Assembly (NCBI RefSeq): GCF_000813145.1
Contig: NZ_BAZF01000021.1
Location: forward strand, 1-64,000
DNA length: 64,000 nucleotides
Reading direction: 5' to 3'
Source: Geobacter sp. OR-1
GTDB lineage: Bacteria; Desulfobacterota; Desulfuromonadia; Geobacterales; DSM-12255
The position numbers and the translations under genes are program-made. Below are positions 16,734 through 25,472 of this stretch, in pieces (position 1 is the stretch's first letter; each line of letters opens with the position of its first letter). The notes below the pieces were generated by a model that was not told the origin of the DNA, made no database searches, and saw only the letters and a program-made list of their open reading frames with translations.

Positions 16734-18698
16734 ATGCTCCGTTTGCTGATACTGCTCCTGATTCTTCTTTCCGGTTGTGCTGCCCGGCAGGAGCAGTTGC
16801 GCCCCGATGCGCCAATCGCCCCACTTGCCTTCCCCGCAGACCCTGCCGCACTGGAGAACCGTTGCCGCACCGCCTTGAATCTGGCCGCTGCCAGCTATGA
16901 TCGTATCGCCGCCGGTGGTGCGGCAAATCCGCTGCTAGCGTACGAGGAAGCAATCGCTCTGCTGGGGGAAGCGACCGACCCGCTCATCCCGCTGGCCAAA
17001 CTCCACCCGGACAGCGCCATGCGCAAGGCGGCTGCCGACTGCAAGGAGCAGCTGGCCAATGCCACCATCGCCACCCTGGGGCGGAGTGACCTCTACGACC
17101 GTCTGAAAACCGCCCCGGTTGACGGGGCTGATCAGTGGCGGCTGCAGAAACTCCTGCTGCAGGAGTTCCGCTCCAACGGCCTGGAGGTGGCAGCCCCAGA
17201 GCGTGCAGCCTTTCAGCGCCGGGCAGAGCAGCTGGCATCCCTGGAAAACGAATTCACCAGTGCGCTGGTGAATGATAATAGCAGTGCCACATTTACACAA
17301 GCAGAGCTGTCCGGGGTGCCGGATGCGCTCATCGCCCGGTTACCCAAGGACACAACCGGACTGACTACGGTTGCCAGTGCCGGCGATGCCGCCACTATCC
17401 TCCGCACGGCAAACCTTGAAGCAACGCGACAGGCTGCGCTCCGCTATCTGGACAACCGGGGGAGCGGCAATCTGGAACGGCTGTCCGAAATCGCCCGGCT
17501 ACGCCAGGAGCAGGCAAAGGCCATGGGAAAGACAAGCTGGCAGGAGGTGCGCGCCACTCCCCTCATGGCCGGAACCCCGGAGCGGGTGAACAACTTTCTT
17601 GATGCTCTGCAAACCAGCCTTGCCCCGCTTGTTGCCACGGATCGTACCGCCTTTGCCCGGCTCAAGGGGGAGGGAAATCCGGTACACCCCTGGGATATCA
17701 GCTGGCTGAGCAGCCGTCTGCATGAAGAATCCGCAGGTCTGGACGAGGAGAGCCTGCGCCGCTACTTCCCCTTGTCAACAGTGCGGGACGGGTTATTCTC
17801 TCTGGCCAGCAGGCTTTTGGGGCTGCAGTTCGTGCGGCAGGCCGCTTTGCAAGGGTGGTCGCCAACTGTTGAACTGTACCAGGTGCAACGAGAAGACGGC
17901 TCCCTGGCCGGATGGTTGTACCTTGATCTCTTTTACCGTCCCGGCAAAGCTGACAGCTCCTATGAAATCTGCCTCCGCCCGACCCGGGAGACGGCAAAGG
18001 GCCAACTGCCGCCGGTCACCCTGCTGGTGAGCAACCTGCGACAGCCGGCAGACGGCGAGCCGCACCTTGCCCCCCGGCAGCTCAAGACTCTGTTGCACGA
18101 ATTCGGTCATACCCTGCAAGATCTGCTGATCAGCGTGCCATACGCGTCTCTCGGCAGTGCGCTCATTCCGTGGGACGCTATCGAGATTCCATCGACCCTG
18201 TTCGAGAACCTTGCCTATGAGCCGACCGTGCTGGCGCTGCTGTCCGGCAACCGTCTGCCGGATGAGGTTGCCGCCCGCCTGCGCCTCAGTCAGCAAACCG
18301 CTGCCGCCAGCCGCCATGCATCTACACTGCTTACGGCACGCTTTGACGCCGCCCTGCATGGGCCGGCACCGGTTGCCGATCCACTGCAGCTCTGGCAGAA
18401 TCTGTACCGGGAACTGCTGCAACTGCCGCCGCCGGAGGATAGCCGCACCCCAGGCACGTTCAGCCATCTGGTCAGCGGCTACGACGGCAGCTACTACGGA
18501 TATCTCTGGTCTGCGGTCATTGCTGCCGAACTGCGTGAACAGCTGCAGACAAAAGGGCTGATTACCCGTACTGCCGGTATGCGCCTGGAAAACGAGTTCC
18601 TCTTCTTCGGCAACAGCCGTGCGCCGGAAGATCTGCTCCGCATCTTTCTGGGGCGTGAGTTCTCAAACGCGGCGTTTATTGAGTCACTGAAGCACTGA
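16734..18698 (+). CDS. M3-family-like metallopeptidase lipoprotein
   Basis: This encodes 654 residues from ATG 16734 (GGAG 4 bases upstream, start just after the previous stop). Residues 1-14 are a lipoprotein signal with lipobox LLSGC, so the protein should sit on a membrane facing the periplasm. The zinc motif H455-E-F-G-H459 lies within LLHEFGHTLQDLL and the overall helical sequence fits the thimet oligopeptidase (M3) family, which cuts short peptides. Most M3 enzymes are cytosolic, so a lipid-anchored one is less usual. It is followed by two more exported peptidase genes in the same direction, suggesting a set acting on envelope peptides or wall fragments. Confidence 0.82.
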   Translation: MLRLLILLLILLSGCAARQEQLRPDAPIAPLAFPADPAALENRCRTALNLAAASYDRIAAGGAANPLLAYEEAIALLGEATDPLIPLAKLHPDSAMRKAAADCKEQLANATIATLGRSDLYDRLKTAPVDGADQWRLQKLLLQEFRSNGLEVAAPERAAFQRRAEQLASLENEFTSALVNDNSSATFTQAELSGVPDALIARLPKDTTGLTTVASAGDAATILRTANLEATRQAALRYLDNRGSGNLERLSEIARLRQEQAKAMGKTSWQEVRATPLMAGTPERVNNFLDALQTSLAPLVATDRTAFARLKGEGNPVHPWDISWLSSRLHEESAGLDEESLRRYFPLSTVRDGLFSLASRLLGLQFVRQAALQGWSPTVELYQVQREDGSLAGWLYLDLFYRPGKADSSYEICLRPTRETAKGQLPPVTLLVSNLRQPADGEPHLAPRQLKTLLHEFGHTLQDLLISVPYASLGSALIPWDAIEIPSTLFENLAYEPTVLALLSGNRLPDEVAARLRLSQQTAAASRHASTLLTARFDAALHGPAPVADPLQLWQNLYRELLQLPPPEDSRTPGTFSHLVSGYDGSYYGYLWSAVIAAELREQLQTKGLITRTAGMRLENEFLFFGNSRAPEDLLRIFLGREFSNAAFIESLKH

Positions 18699-18773
18699 TT
18701 GAAACGGCTTTGGGAGGTGGACTGTGTGCCAATTATTAAGTTCAGCATCCCATCAACAAGGAGAAAGGTTTCA

Positions 18774-20333
18774 ATGAATTTTATTAACAGAGTGGTGTTG
18801 CTGTTTTTTTCTATTGTTGCTTTGGCTGGATGCGTCCATGTACCTCCGCAAAATGCTGTCTCTTCTCCGGCTGATGAAGTCCAAGCAGCTTTATCCGAAG
18901 CAGACATTCCTGGAGATCAGTTGCTTGTTGTAATTGGAGAAGGAAACAACACCTCTCGCGTGCAAACGTATGCACTTGAGCGTGTAAATGGAAAATGGAC
19001 CTCACGGTTTACACCGATACCATCAATAATAGGGAGAAATGGTTTTGCCCCGTCAGGAGAGAAGCGAGAGGGCGACGGCCGAACGCCTTCAGGCTTGTAC
19101 CCTCTTGAATCCGTATTTGGGTATGCGCCGGCTGTTATTACCAAAATGCCGTATCGCCAGGCCACGGAAGACGATATCTGGGTAGATGATGTGAATGCTC
19201 CCGACTACAACACCTGGGTGAAACGTTCCGAATCCAAAGCCACTTCTTTTGAAGATATGAAACTCCCCACCCACGTTTATCGTCATGGGATTGTGGTCGG
19301 TTATAACAGGAACCCGATTGTCAAAGGTTTTGGAAGTGCCATCTTCGTTCATGTCTGGCGGGAAGAAGGAAAGACCTCGGGAGGATGTATATCGTTCGAC
19401 GAAGACCAGCTCGTTAAGCTTATTGGCTGGCTTGACCCTGCCCGAAAGCCCATGATCCTGATGGGTAACCGAAGTGACTTTGCATCCATGCATAAGCTGG
19501 AAAAGCTCGCTACGGCGGCACGACTGGCACCGCCTGACGCTCTTGAACAGCAGGTAAGAGCAAAGCTTGACGGAGTGAACGAACGGATTGTCGAGTCATA
19601 TTCACCAGATGGTTTTTTCGGAATGGCTGTTGCCGTTCCACCTTCTGTGTCAGCCTCGATGAAGGAAAAGAAGAGCTGGCGTGAGGGGTGTCCGATTCAG
19701 ATCTCAGACCTCAGTTACCTTGTTCTTACTCATTGGGGTTTTGACGGAGTCCCAAAAGTCGGCGAATTGGTCGTCCATAAGAAGCTAGCGTTGCCGGTCA
19801 TTAAGGCATTTTCCGATCTTTATTCACAAAAATTCCCCATTGAGCGCATGGATTTAATCGAAGCGTATGATGCCGATGACGATCGCTCAATGGCAGCAAA
19901 TAATACGTCCGCATTCAACTGCAGAGATGTCCCTGGCCGGCCGGGAGTTTGGTCGAATCACAGTTATGGCGGCGCCATAGATATTAACCCGGTTCAGAAC
20001 CCATATATATTTGTGAAAAGTGACTCCCTAAACAAATTGGGTTGGGATGGAAAAGAGGAAATATCGCTGTTCATTCGTCATTCGGGATTCGATACTTCTT
20101 CTCCTGTGGTTGACTTCTGTAAAGCCCATCCGACTGAATGCAATGTATTACCACCCGCAGCTTGTTTAAACGTAAAGAGAGATTTGGATGCGGCGGGCCT
20201 CATCAAGACCGACAGCACAACGGTCAAAGCTTTCACAAACCGTGGCTTCGATTGGGGTGGAAAATGGAAAAATGATCCCGATTACCAGCATTTCGACTTT
20301 GACAGGGATATTCTTACTGGCAAGAAAAAATAA
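18774..20333 (+). CDS. Lipoprotein with L,D-transpeptidase and M15 peptidase domains
   Basis: The start at ATG 18774 follows AAGGAG and yields a lipoprotein signal (lipobox ALAGC); the longer in-frame version from 18699 would bury it. It encodes 519 residues. The N-terminal half matches the YkuD L,D-transpeptidase domain: GDGRTPSGLYPL, then IFVHVW...TSGGCISF with the catalytic Cys205. The C-terminal half matches the M15 D-Ala-D-Ala peptidase fold with zinc ligands His396 and Asp403 in SNHSYGGAIDINP and His506 in YQHFDFD. Both domains act on peptidoglycan stem peptides, one cross-linking and one trimming. The fusion in a single lipoprotein is noteworthy. It lies 9 bases before the HExxH peptidase gene. 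Confidence 0.85.
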   Translation: MNFINRVVLLFFSIVALAGCVHVPPQNAVSSPADEVQAALSEADIPGDQLLVVIGEGNNTSRVQTYALERVNGKWTSRFTPIPSIIGRNGFAPSGEKREGDGRTPSGLYPLESVFGYAPAVITKMPYRQATEDDIWVDDVNAPDYNTWVKRSESKATSFEDMKLPTHVYRHGIVVGYNRNPIVKGFGSAIFVHVWREEGKTSGGCISFDEDQLVKLIGWLDPARKPMILMGNRSDFASMHKLEKLATAARLAPPDALEQQVRAKLDGVNERIVESYSPDGFFGMAVAVPPSVSASMKEKKSWREGCPIQISDLSYLVLTHWGFDGVPKVGELVVHKKLALPVIKAFSDLYSQKFPIERMDLIEAYDADDDRSMAANNTSAFNCRDVPGRPGVWSNHSYGGAIDINPVQNPYIFVKSDSLNKLGWDGKEEISLFIRHSGFDTSSPVVDFCKAHPTECNVLPPAACLNVKRDLDAAGLIKTDSTTVKAFTNRGFDWGGKWKNDPDYQHFDFDRDILTGKKK

Positions 20334-20342
20334 GGAGACACA

Positions 20343-21968
20343 ATGCTAACACGAGTGTTGGCCATGCTGCTTGGATGCCTACTGGCCAGCTCTGGGATAA
20401 CTGCCGCTGCGACCAGCAAGATCCTGCCTGAAAGCGACCCGAAATACCGGATTGTGAACGCGGTTTTTGAGCGACTCGCCCGGGTTGGTAACCGGGTACC
20501 GCCGCGCCTCCATATCCTTAAGGCCGATAACTGGGACAAGCCGATGAAGTCATCATTCGGACCTGACCCGACGTCCCGCATCAGAGTCAGTGAGGAAGGG
20601 AAATTTGTCGTTATCGACGAGGAGTTGATCGACATCCTCTCCAAACTTGGATCGCCACAGGCTCGGGATAACGCCCTGGCCTTCCTGCTTGGCCACGAGT
20701 TTGCCCATTATGCGGCATGGCAATCCGGCAGCTTTATCAGCAATATGAAAAAGAAGGAAGACCGGCAACAGAGCGAACAACTGGCAGACCGGCTCGGCTG
20801 CTGGTATGCGGTGGAGGCCGGATACGATCCGTTTCCCGTGGCAGAACAGTCAATCCGCGCCATTTATGACCATTATTACCCCGGCAAGAAGGTGATCAGC
20901 GATTATCTTGCCCTTGTGGAGCGCATCGCCATTGTCAATCGGGTTCGAGATGAACTGGCGGCCAAGGTTCCATTCTTCACTGCCGCCATGTTACTGCTGA
21001 GCATTGACCGTCCAGAGGAGGCAGCCCGTCTCTTTGAACACCTGGCCCGTGATTTCCAGAGCCGCGAAATCCTCAACAACGCCGGGGTTGCCTACGCCCT
21101 GGCCGCTGTGGCCATTCCCCCCCGGTCAAAATATTTCTACCCTTTCGAATTGGATGTCTCCTTTCGTTACCCGTCCAGCAGCCGGAATATGTATCCTGAC
21201 GGAGAAGTCCGCAGAAATGCTCTACTGACGAAAGCGGCCGGTCTGTTTGACCGGGCGATACAGCTTGACCCCGGTTATGCCACGGCGCACCTGAATCGGG
21301 GGTGTGTGGCTGAGCTGCTCGTGAGTAAAAACAAACTTGAATACCACCTGAACGAAGCAGCCGATCTGGCAAAACAGTCTGGAAACAATCAACTGCTCGC
21401 ACGGATAGCGATCATACGAGGGATAACGCTGGCAAGAAGCGGTAGACCGACTGAGGCTGCCGCTGCTTTCAGTGATGCCAGAACGAGTGCCGAGTCGATG
21501 GCGATTACCAACCTGCTGGCTATTGGTGCCACCCCCGAACTTCCTCCACCGGCATATATTCCGGATGAACCGGCAATAGAATCTATCGGCGGCATTCCGC
21601 TGTCCCGTTTGCGCGATCCGAACCTGATTCCCGCAGTCGGGGCACTTCAAATGGGTGATGAATACGATACGCCCGCTGTTAAAATTTATCGTAAATCAGC
21701 CACGACCTGGGAGGGAGTCCGCCTGCAGATAGGTTCTCTAGTGGTCACTACAGTAGCAACACCTGAGCGGTATGCCGGCACCAGCGCCCGTGGGATCAGC
21801 ATTGGTGATGACCGCAGTAAACTTGATGCAACCTACGGCCGTGCCGACCGGATAATTTCTACCAGTCAGGGGAGCATCAATATTTACTCCCAGGATAACC
21901 TCATAGCACGAATCAGTCCCGACAACAGGATTCAGGGCTGGCTCATCTACGTTCAAACTACGAAATAG
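20343..21968 (+). CDS. Exported HExxH metallopeptidase with TPR-like tail
   Basis: This encodes 541 residues. A signal peptide (residues 1-22, cut near ITAAA) is followed by a metallopeptidase domain with H118-E-F-A-H122 (LLGHEFAHYAAW) and a likely third ligand in SEQLADRLG, as in M48-type enzymes. Residues 200-400 are helical repeats resembling TPRs (AARLFEHLARDF, AGLFDRAIQLDPGYATAHLNRG). The C-terminal 100 residues form a separate beta-rich domain. The RBS AAGGAG supports the start. It is directly upstream of the sigma and anti-sigma genes, so it could take part in cutting the anti-sigma factor; that is speculation from position. Confidence 0.8.
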   Translation: MLTRVLAMLLGCLLASSGITAAATSKILPESDPKYRIVNAVFERLARVGNRVPPRLHILKADNWDKPMKSSFGPDPTSRIRVSEEGKFVVIDEELIDILSKLGSPQARDNALAFLLGHEFAHYAAWQSGSFISNMKKKEDRQQSEQLADRLGCWYAVEAGYDPFPVAEQSIRAIYDHYYPGKKVISDYLALVERIAIVNRVRDELAAKVPFFTAAMLLLSIDRPEEAARLFEHLARDFQSREILNNAGVAYALAAVAIPPRSKYFYPFELDVSFRYPSSSRNMYPDGEVRRNALLTKAAGLFDRAIQLDPGYATAHLNRGCVAELLVSKNKLEYHLNEAADLAKQSGNNQLLARIAIIRGITLARSGRPTEAAAAFSDARTSAESMAITNLLAIGATPELPPPAYIPDEPAIESIGGIPLSRLRDPNLIPAVGALQMGDEYDTPAVKIYRKSATTWEGVRLQIGSLVVTTVATPERYAGTSARGISIGDDRSKLDATYGRADRIISTSQGSINIYSQDNLIARISPDNRIQGWLIYVQTTK

Positions 21969-21987
21969 CCACCAAAGGGATGGTGCA

Positions 21988-22911
21988 ATGAAGCTGTTTT
22001 TCTTGTTTGCCGCATTGGTATTACCGTTCAAACGCAAAGCGGAAGTTGTGTTGCCGGAGGCAACTTCTGCCGCGCTGGTAACGCCAGAACTGCTGACCAG
22101 GCTTAGGCGCTATTGTGTTATTGCAGTCGGGGCCCAGGGTGGCGAAAGATCCCGTGGCAATGACCTACCGGGAGAATTCACTGCTGATGGTGGCAATCGG
22201 ATGGATCCGGAAGAGTTGTACAATGCCGTGTTCTTCAAGATAACCGACGACAATTGCCGGGAGCTTCGCGCTGTCTCCAGTGGCACACCGACCAATGACT
22301 GGCTGAAGAAAATAGTCCGCACCACGGCCATTGACCTGCTCCGTCAGGAGCGTGGCCGCATTGATTGGGATAAGCTGGGGAAAGATGCCCGTCTGATCTG
22401 CAGGCTGGTGATTACCTACGGCTATCCAGCCGATGAGGCACGGGAGCTTCTCCAAGCTCACTACGGTATCGATAGCTCCCTGTCTGAAATCGACAGAATT
22501 GTCGAAGCGGTTCGCGGCAAGGCCCGGTTGAAGGCCGATCCGGAAGGGGGAATCGACGTGCGGCAGATGATCGACGAGGAGACTGGCATGACCGAGCAGA
22601 TTTTTATCGATAACCGTCACGACCCGGAACAGTTGGTTGCCAGCCATCAGGAGACTGTCACCAGAGACAACACCCTCCAGTTGTTCCTGACAAGACTGAA
22701 GCCGGATGATCGGCTGTTGATATCACTTAATTTTGGACTGGATGGCCAGGAGCTGACCTTGAAGGAGATTTCCGGCATCATGGCCAGCACCGAGACCGCC
22801 TTGCAGAAGCGTAAACTGCGTATTATCGAAGAGTTCAGGGGCTGGCTCGGTAAGCAGCGTCTTTCTCTTGACGAACTGATCTGCCACACGTCTGCCCGGA
22901 GTACAACATGA
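21988..22911 (+). CDS. Sigma-70-like (ECF-type) RNA polymerase sigma factor
   Basis: This encodes 307 residues. The C-terminal part (about 240-295) has the region 4 pattern: LKPDDRLLISLNFGLDGQ, then a helix-turn-helix (LTLKEISGIMASTETALQKR). The middle part (NDWLKKIVRTTAIDLLRQER) fits region 2. At 307 residues it is longer than a typical ECF factor, with extra sequence between regions 2 and 4. The N-terminus begins with a hydrophobic stretch (MKLFFLFAALVLPF), which is odd for a sigma factor; a later ATG at 22201 lacks an RBS. The gene overlaps the anti-sigma gene by 4 bases (ATGA), the usual arrangement of a sigma/anti-sigma pair. Its likely targets are the four GGGAG-N16/17 promoters in this locus (inference). 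Confidence 0.78.
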   Translation: MKLFFLFAALVLPFKRKAEVVLPEATSAALVTPELLTRLRRYCVIAVGAQGGERSRGNDLPGEFTADGGNRMDPEELYNAVFFKITDDNCRELRAVSSGTPTNDWLKKIVRTTAIDLLRQERGRIDWDKLGKDARLICRLVITYGYPADEARELLQAHYGIDSSLSEIDRIVEAVRGKARLKADPEGGIDVRQMIDEETGMTEQIFIDNRHDPEQLVASHQETVTRDNTLQLFLTRLKPDDRLLISLNFGLDGQELTLKEISGIMASTETALQKRKLRIIEEFRGWLGKQRLSLDELICHTSARSTT

Positions 22912-23975
22912 GGCGCCACGATCACAAACTGGAGGAATTGCGCATTGCCAGGTTACTGGCCGAAGGGGTGCAGAAACTGCCGCCGAACACTCCCTGCCTG
23001 ACCGATGAAGAGCTGGACGCCCTGGCAGCAGGAGCCCTGCAGGGTGAGCGACGTGAGCAGGCTGTTTCCCATGTTGCCAGCTGCGACCTGTGCCGACAGG
23101 CGCTTATCATCACCACTCGGCTGGCGGCAGCTGATTCTTGCCAGGAACCGGTGCAACTGCATCAGAAAAAACAATCATACCTGGTGCCGCTGGCTCTGGC
23201 AGCTACTGTGCTGTTAGCCATAGGCATCTATAATTTTGTGCCGAAGCGCGGTGATCTCCCTCTGCCGGTTGTTCCTGGAAGCACACCTCAGCAAAGTCAA
23301 ATAGCATGTAAAGAACCGCCTGCACAACCATCCGCTACCGGCAATGCACCTGTAAAGCAAACCAAACCACCGGCGCTCCTGGCGTTTGCCAATACACTGG
23401 TTATTCCCAAAAAAGGTTCACAACTGGAACTTCCAGTACCTTCAGCCAATCAGGCCGGATTTGCGTCTACAGGAAGAGATGAAGCGAACAGGTTTCACCT
23501 TGGGTTTTCTACGATTGCGTTGTATGTGGCATGCAAAAGCGAGGATTCTGACAGTATTCGTAAATCTGCCGCCAGCCTTGACGAGAGAATCCAGCAACTC
23601 GAAACCGCACACCCAGAATTGACGGAATTACACCTAAAGGCTATGAAGCTGGCATCCACCCCATCAAGTCTCTCTGTCTGTACAGATCTCTTGGAGCAAA
23701 CGGCTGCCTGCATGGAAAAGCTGTCGCCTAACGACATCTATCTCCTGTTGGGAGCATGGACGGCATCTGTACGTGTGGCTGCTCAGCAGCAAAATGCTGC
23801 ACAGCTGCACCACCCTTATCTAAATGAAGTGGCGAATAAAGTGGGCAAACTGGAAGCACCTCGCGGAGTTGCACAGAAAATTACTGAGATTTTGAAGATT
23901 ATTGACGGGCCTGTCGATGAGAAATCCTACCGCCGTATGGATGAACTTGCGGATGACATTCAGAGAAGGTTTTGA
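22908..23975 (+). CDS. Zinc-binding transmembrane anti-sigma factor
   Basis: This encodes 355 residues. The N-terminal cytosolic domain has the ZAS pattern with His55-x3-Cys59-x2-Cys62 (SHVASCDLC) after LTDEELDALAAGAL. One membrane helix (about 90-110, YLVPLALAATVLLAIGIYNF) leads to a periplasmic domain of about 240 residues of unknown fold, which would sense the signal. It is translationally coupled to the sigma gene. Expected role: holding the sigma factor at the membrane until an envelope signal causes release or proteolysis. It is the last gene of the plus-strand run that begins upstream with the exported peptidases. Confidence 0.82.
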   Translation: MRRHDHKLEELRIARLLAEGVQKLPPNTPCLTDEELDALAAGALQGERREQAVSHVASCDLCRQALIITTRLAAADSCQEPVQLHQKKQSYLVPLALAATVLLAIGIYNFVPKRGDLPLPVVPGSTPQQSQIACKEPPAQPSATGNAPVKQTKPPALLAFANTLVIPKKGSQLELPVPSANQAGFASTGRDEANRFHLGFSTIALYVACKSEDSDSIRKSAASLDERIQQLETAHPELTELHLKAMKLASTPSSLSVCTDLLEQTAACMEKLSPNDIYLLLGAWTASVRVAAQQQNAAQLHHPYLNEVANKVGKLEAPRGVAQKITEILKIIDGPVDEKSYRRMDELADDIQRRF

Positions 23976-24132
23976 TCCAATCCGAATATCCATAATCGAC
24001 TGCCAAATTTAGTTCAAACTCTGTGCTGTCCAAGACAAACCGGAACTGAAATGCCGGAGTTTAAATATCAATAAGTTAGACGGATAAATCGCTTTTTGTA
24101 AATTCAGGTTGTCATTTTTCGATGCTGTCCAG

Positions 24133-24333
24133 TTACCGGAAAGCCAGCATCAGCTGCTCATCTCCGGGAATCATGGCCGGCACCTCGAAAGGGTTGTCCA
24201 GCCAGAGCCATAAGTCCCTGTAGGTGAACAGGTTGTATCTGAGCATTGCCACCAGGTTTGATAGTGACCAGTTCATGCTCGATTTGAACCGTAGAAACTT
24301 CAACAGCAGAATTGCTGTATCAGTCTGGTACTT
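24133..24333 (-). mobile_element. IS4-like transposase remnant (C-terminal end)
   Basis: The minus strand encodes 66 residues ending in a stop at 24133: an ILLLKFLRFKS segment, then WSLSNLVAMLRYNLFTYRDL and a WLDNPFEVP tail. This is characteristic of the C-terminus of IS4-family transposases. The frame is closed upstream by a stop at 24334-24336, where unrelated sequence begins, so only the 3' end of the element remains. The 120 bases to its left (about 24012-24132) carry no gene and probably are the downstream end of the same element. It marks past insertion next to the tRNA-Pro site. Confidence 0.7.
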
Positions 24334-24383
24334 TTATTTTTATCTGTCATTATCGCCCCATCAAATTACCAGGGGAGGGGCGT

Positions 24384-24674
24384 ATGACACCAGCGGAAGG
24401 GACTAGCTTGAAGGTTGCCATCGGGGATCTTAAAGAGGATTTTGGTGCTCAGTCGAATGCATTATTCGCCGTTTGGGGGGTATTGGAGAAGAAGGCAAAG
24501 GCATACCATGATGACGAACTGTGCGGCCTCGCTGAAATTGTCAACTTGATGTCAGGGCGTATCTCTGACCTCTGCCGGAAACATATTGAAGAGCTTCAGT
24601 TTCTTCTCGACCAGAGCCCCGAAAATATCGAAACCCTGGAACTGCTTCACGTCATACAAGGAGACCGCGCATGA
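24384..24674 (+). CDS. Small helical protein, first of a tandem paralogous pair
   Basis: The start at ATG 24384 follows GGGGAGGGG, so I reject the longer in-frame start at 24312. It encodes 96 residues, no signal peptide, mostly helical. The segment LFAVWGVLEKKAKAYHDDELCGLAEIV and the following GRISDL match the next gene's product closely. Function unknown. The position between an IS remnant and a tRNA suggests a leftover of a mobile element. Confidence 0.55.
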   Translation: MTPAEGTSLKVAIGDLKEDFGAQSNALFAVWGVLEKKAKAYHDDELCGLAEIVNLMSGRISDLCRKHIEELQFLLDQSPENIETLELLHVIQGDRA

Positions 24675-24856
24675 AGGTCATAGTGAAGGAGCTTGTCGAT
24701 CAGGGCGCGGCACTGGTGGCTGTCCAGGCCGCATTGAAAGAGGCAGCACACCGGTACAACGACGAGACGCTTCATGGGCTTGCTGCTATTGCCGGCAATG
24801 TCTCAGAGCGGATCAGCGACATGGCAGATAGGGTGCAGAGGTTTGGCGGGCAATAG
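24671..24856 (+). CDS. Small helical protein, second of the tandem pair
   Basis: This encodes 61 residues and starts inside the stop of the previous gene (ATGA overlap), so the two are translationally coupled. LVAVQAALKEAAHRYNDETL, then HGLAAI and ERISDMA, line up with the previous product. The pair looks like a duplication after which one copy gained a C-terminal extension. No family is recognised. Confidence 0.5.
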   Translation: MKVIVKELVDQGAALVAVQAALKEAAHRYNDETLHGLAAIAGNVSERISDMADRVQRFGGQ

Positions 24857-24882
24857 GGCAAAAAGCAGCAATAGCCGTTGAT

Positions 24883-25086
24883 ATGCTTCCGTTGCTGGCT
24901 GAAGAGGCGAAGGAGAGACAGCGGAAGGCTGGACAAGATTATGCTGGCAACCTCAAAAATCAAGAACACCGGGTTGGCATCAAAAGAGGCGAAGCTCTTG
25001 AGAAAAGGGTTGGCATTGGAACTACGTCAGACACTCCCAGTATTGCTATCGTGAATGGCACAGCTAGTCACGAAACCAACCCATAA
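24883..25086 (+). pseudogene. Possible gene fragment
   Basis: A 67-codon open frame begins MLPLLAEEAKERQRKAG, a charged helical segment like the C-terminal region of some phage or plasmid proteins, but has no ribosome binding site and turns into low-information sequence after residue 40. It may be a decayed tail of a larger gene. A terminator-like hairpin follows at 25125. Confidence 0.25.
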
Positions 25087-25124
25087 AAGTGTAAATCCTG
25101 AAAATTTAAAAGTCAAACCTATCA

Positions 25125-25163
25125 AGAAAACCGGGTTCCAGCCATGGGATTCTCGGTTTTTTT
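25125..25163 (+). terminator. Rho-independent terminator
   Basis: AAAACCG (25127-25133) pairs with CGGTTTT (25154-25160) around a partly paired loop, followed by more T residues. It would end the transcript of the two small paralogues. Confidence 0.6.
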
Positions 25164-25472
25164 GTCTGGAAGGCGTTGCAATAACACCGAATTTTCGGTA
25201 TCATTTCCCTGACGTTATGTGCTGACTTTCGGAAAGGCCCTCCGATTCGCCAGCCTCACCTTCGGGTGTGTTGCGAGGAACATGATGGATATGTACGGTC
25301 GCCCCTCCAGTGCATGACACGAATAAAGCCTTTCTCTGTACGACTGGAAAACCGGTTGCCAGCGGGGTTGCTAGAAATGGCATCATGCCCCATGGAGGAA
25401 CTACCGCCCTCCACAGAGACATTTAGAATCATCAGCATGTGTGAAGGCGTTCTTCTTATCCACTGCTGAAGA
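25164..25472. other. Stretch without a supported gene
   Basis: Short open frames exist on both strands (for example plus 25266-25469 and minus 25201-25422), but none has a ribosome binding site, a recognisable domain or an upstream promoter. I see nothing functional here beyond its place between two hairpins. Confidence 0.4.

Noticed and set aside
18714-18745. A fifth ECF-type promoter upstream of the L,D-transpeptidase gene
   Set aside because: GGGAG is present, but 16-17 bases later there is no CGTCAT-like element.
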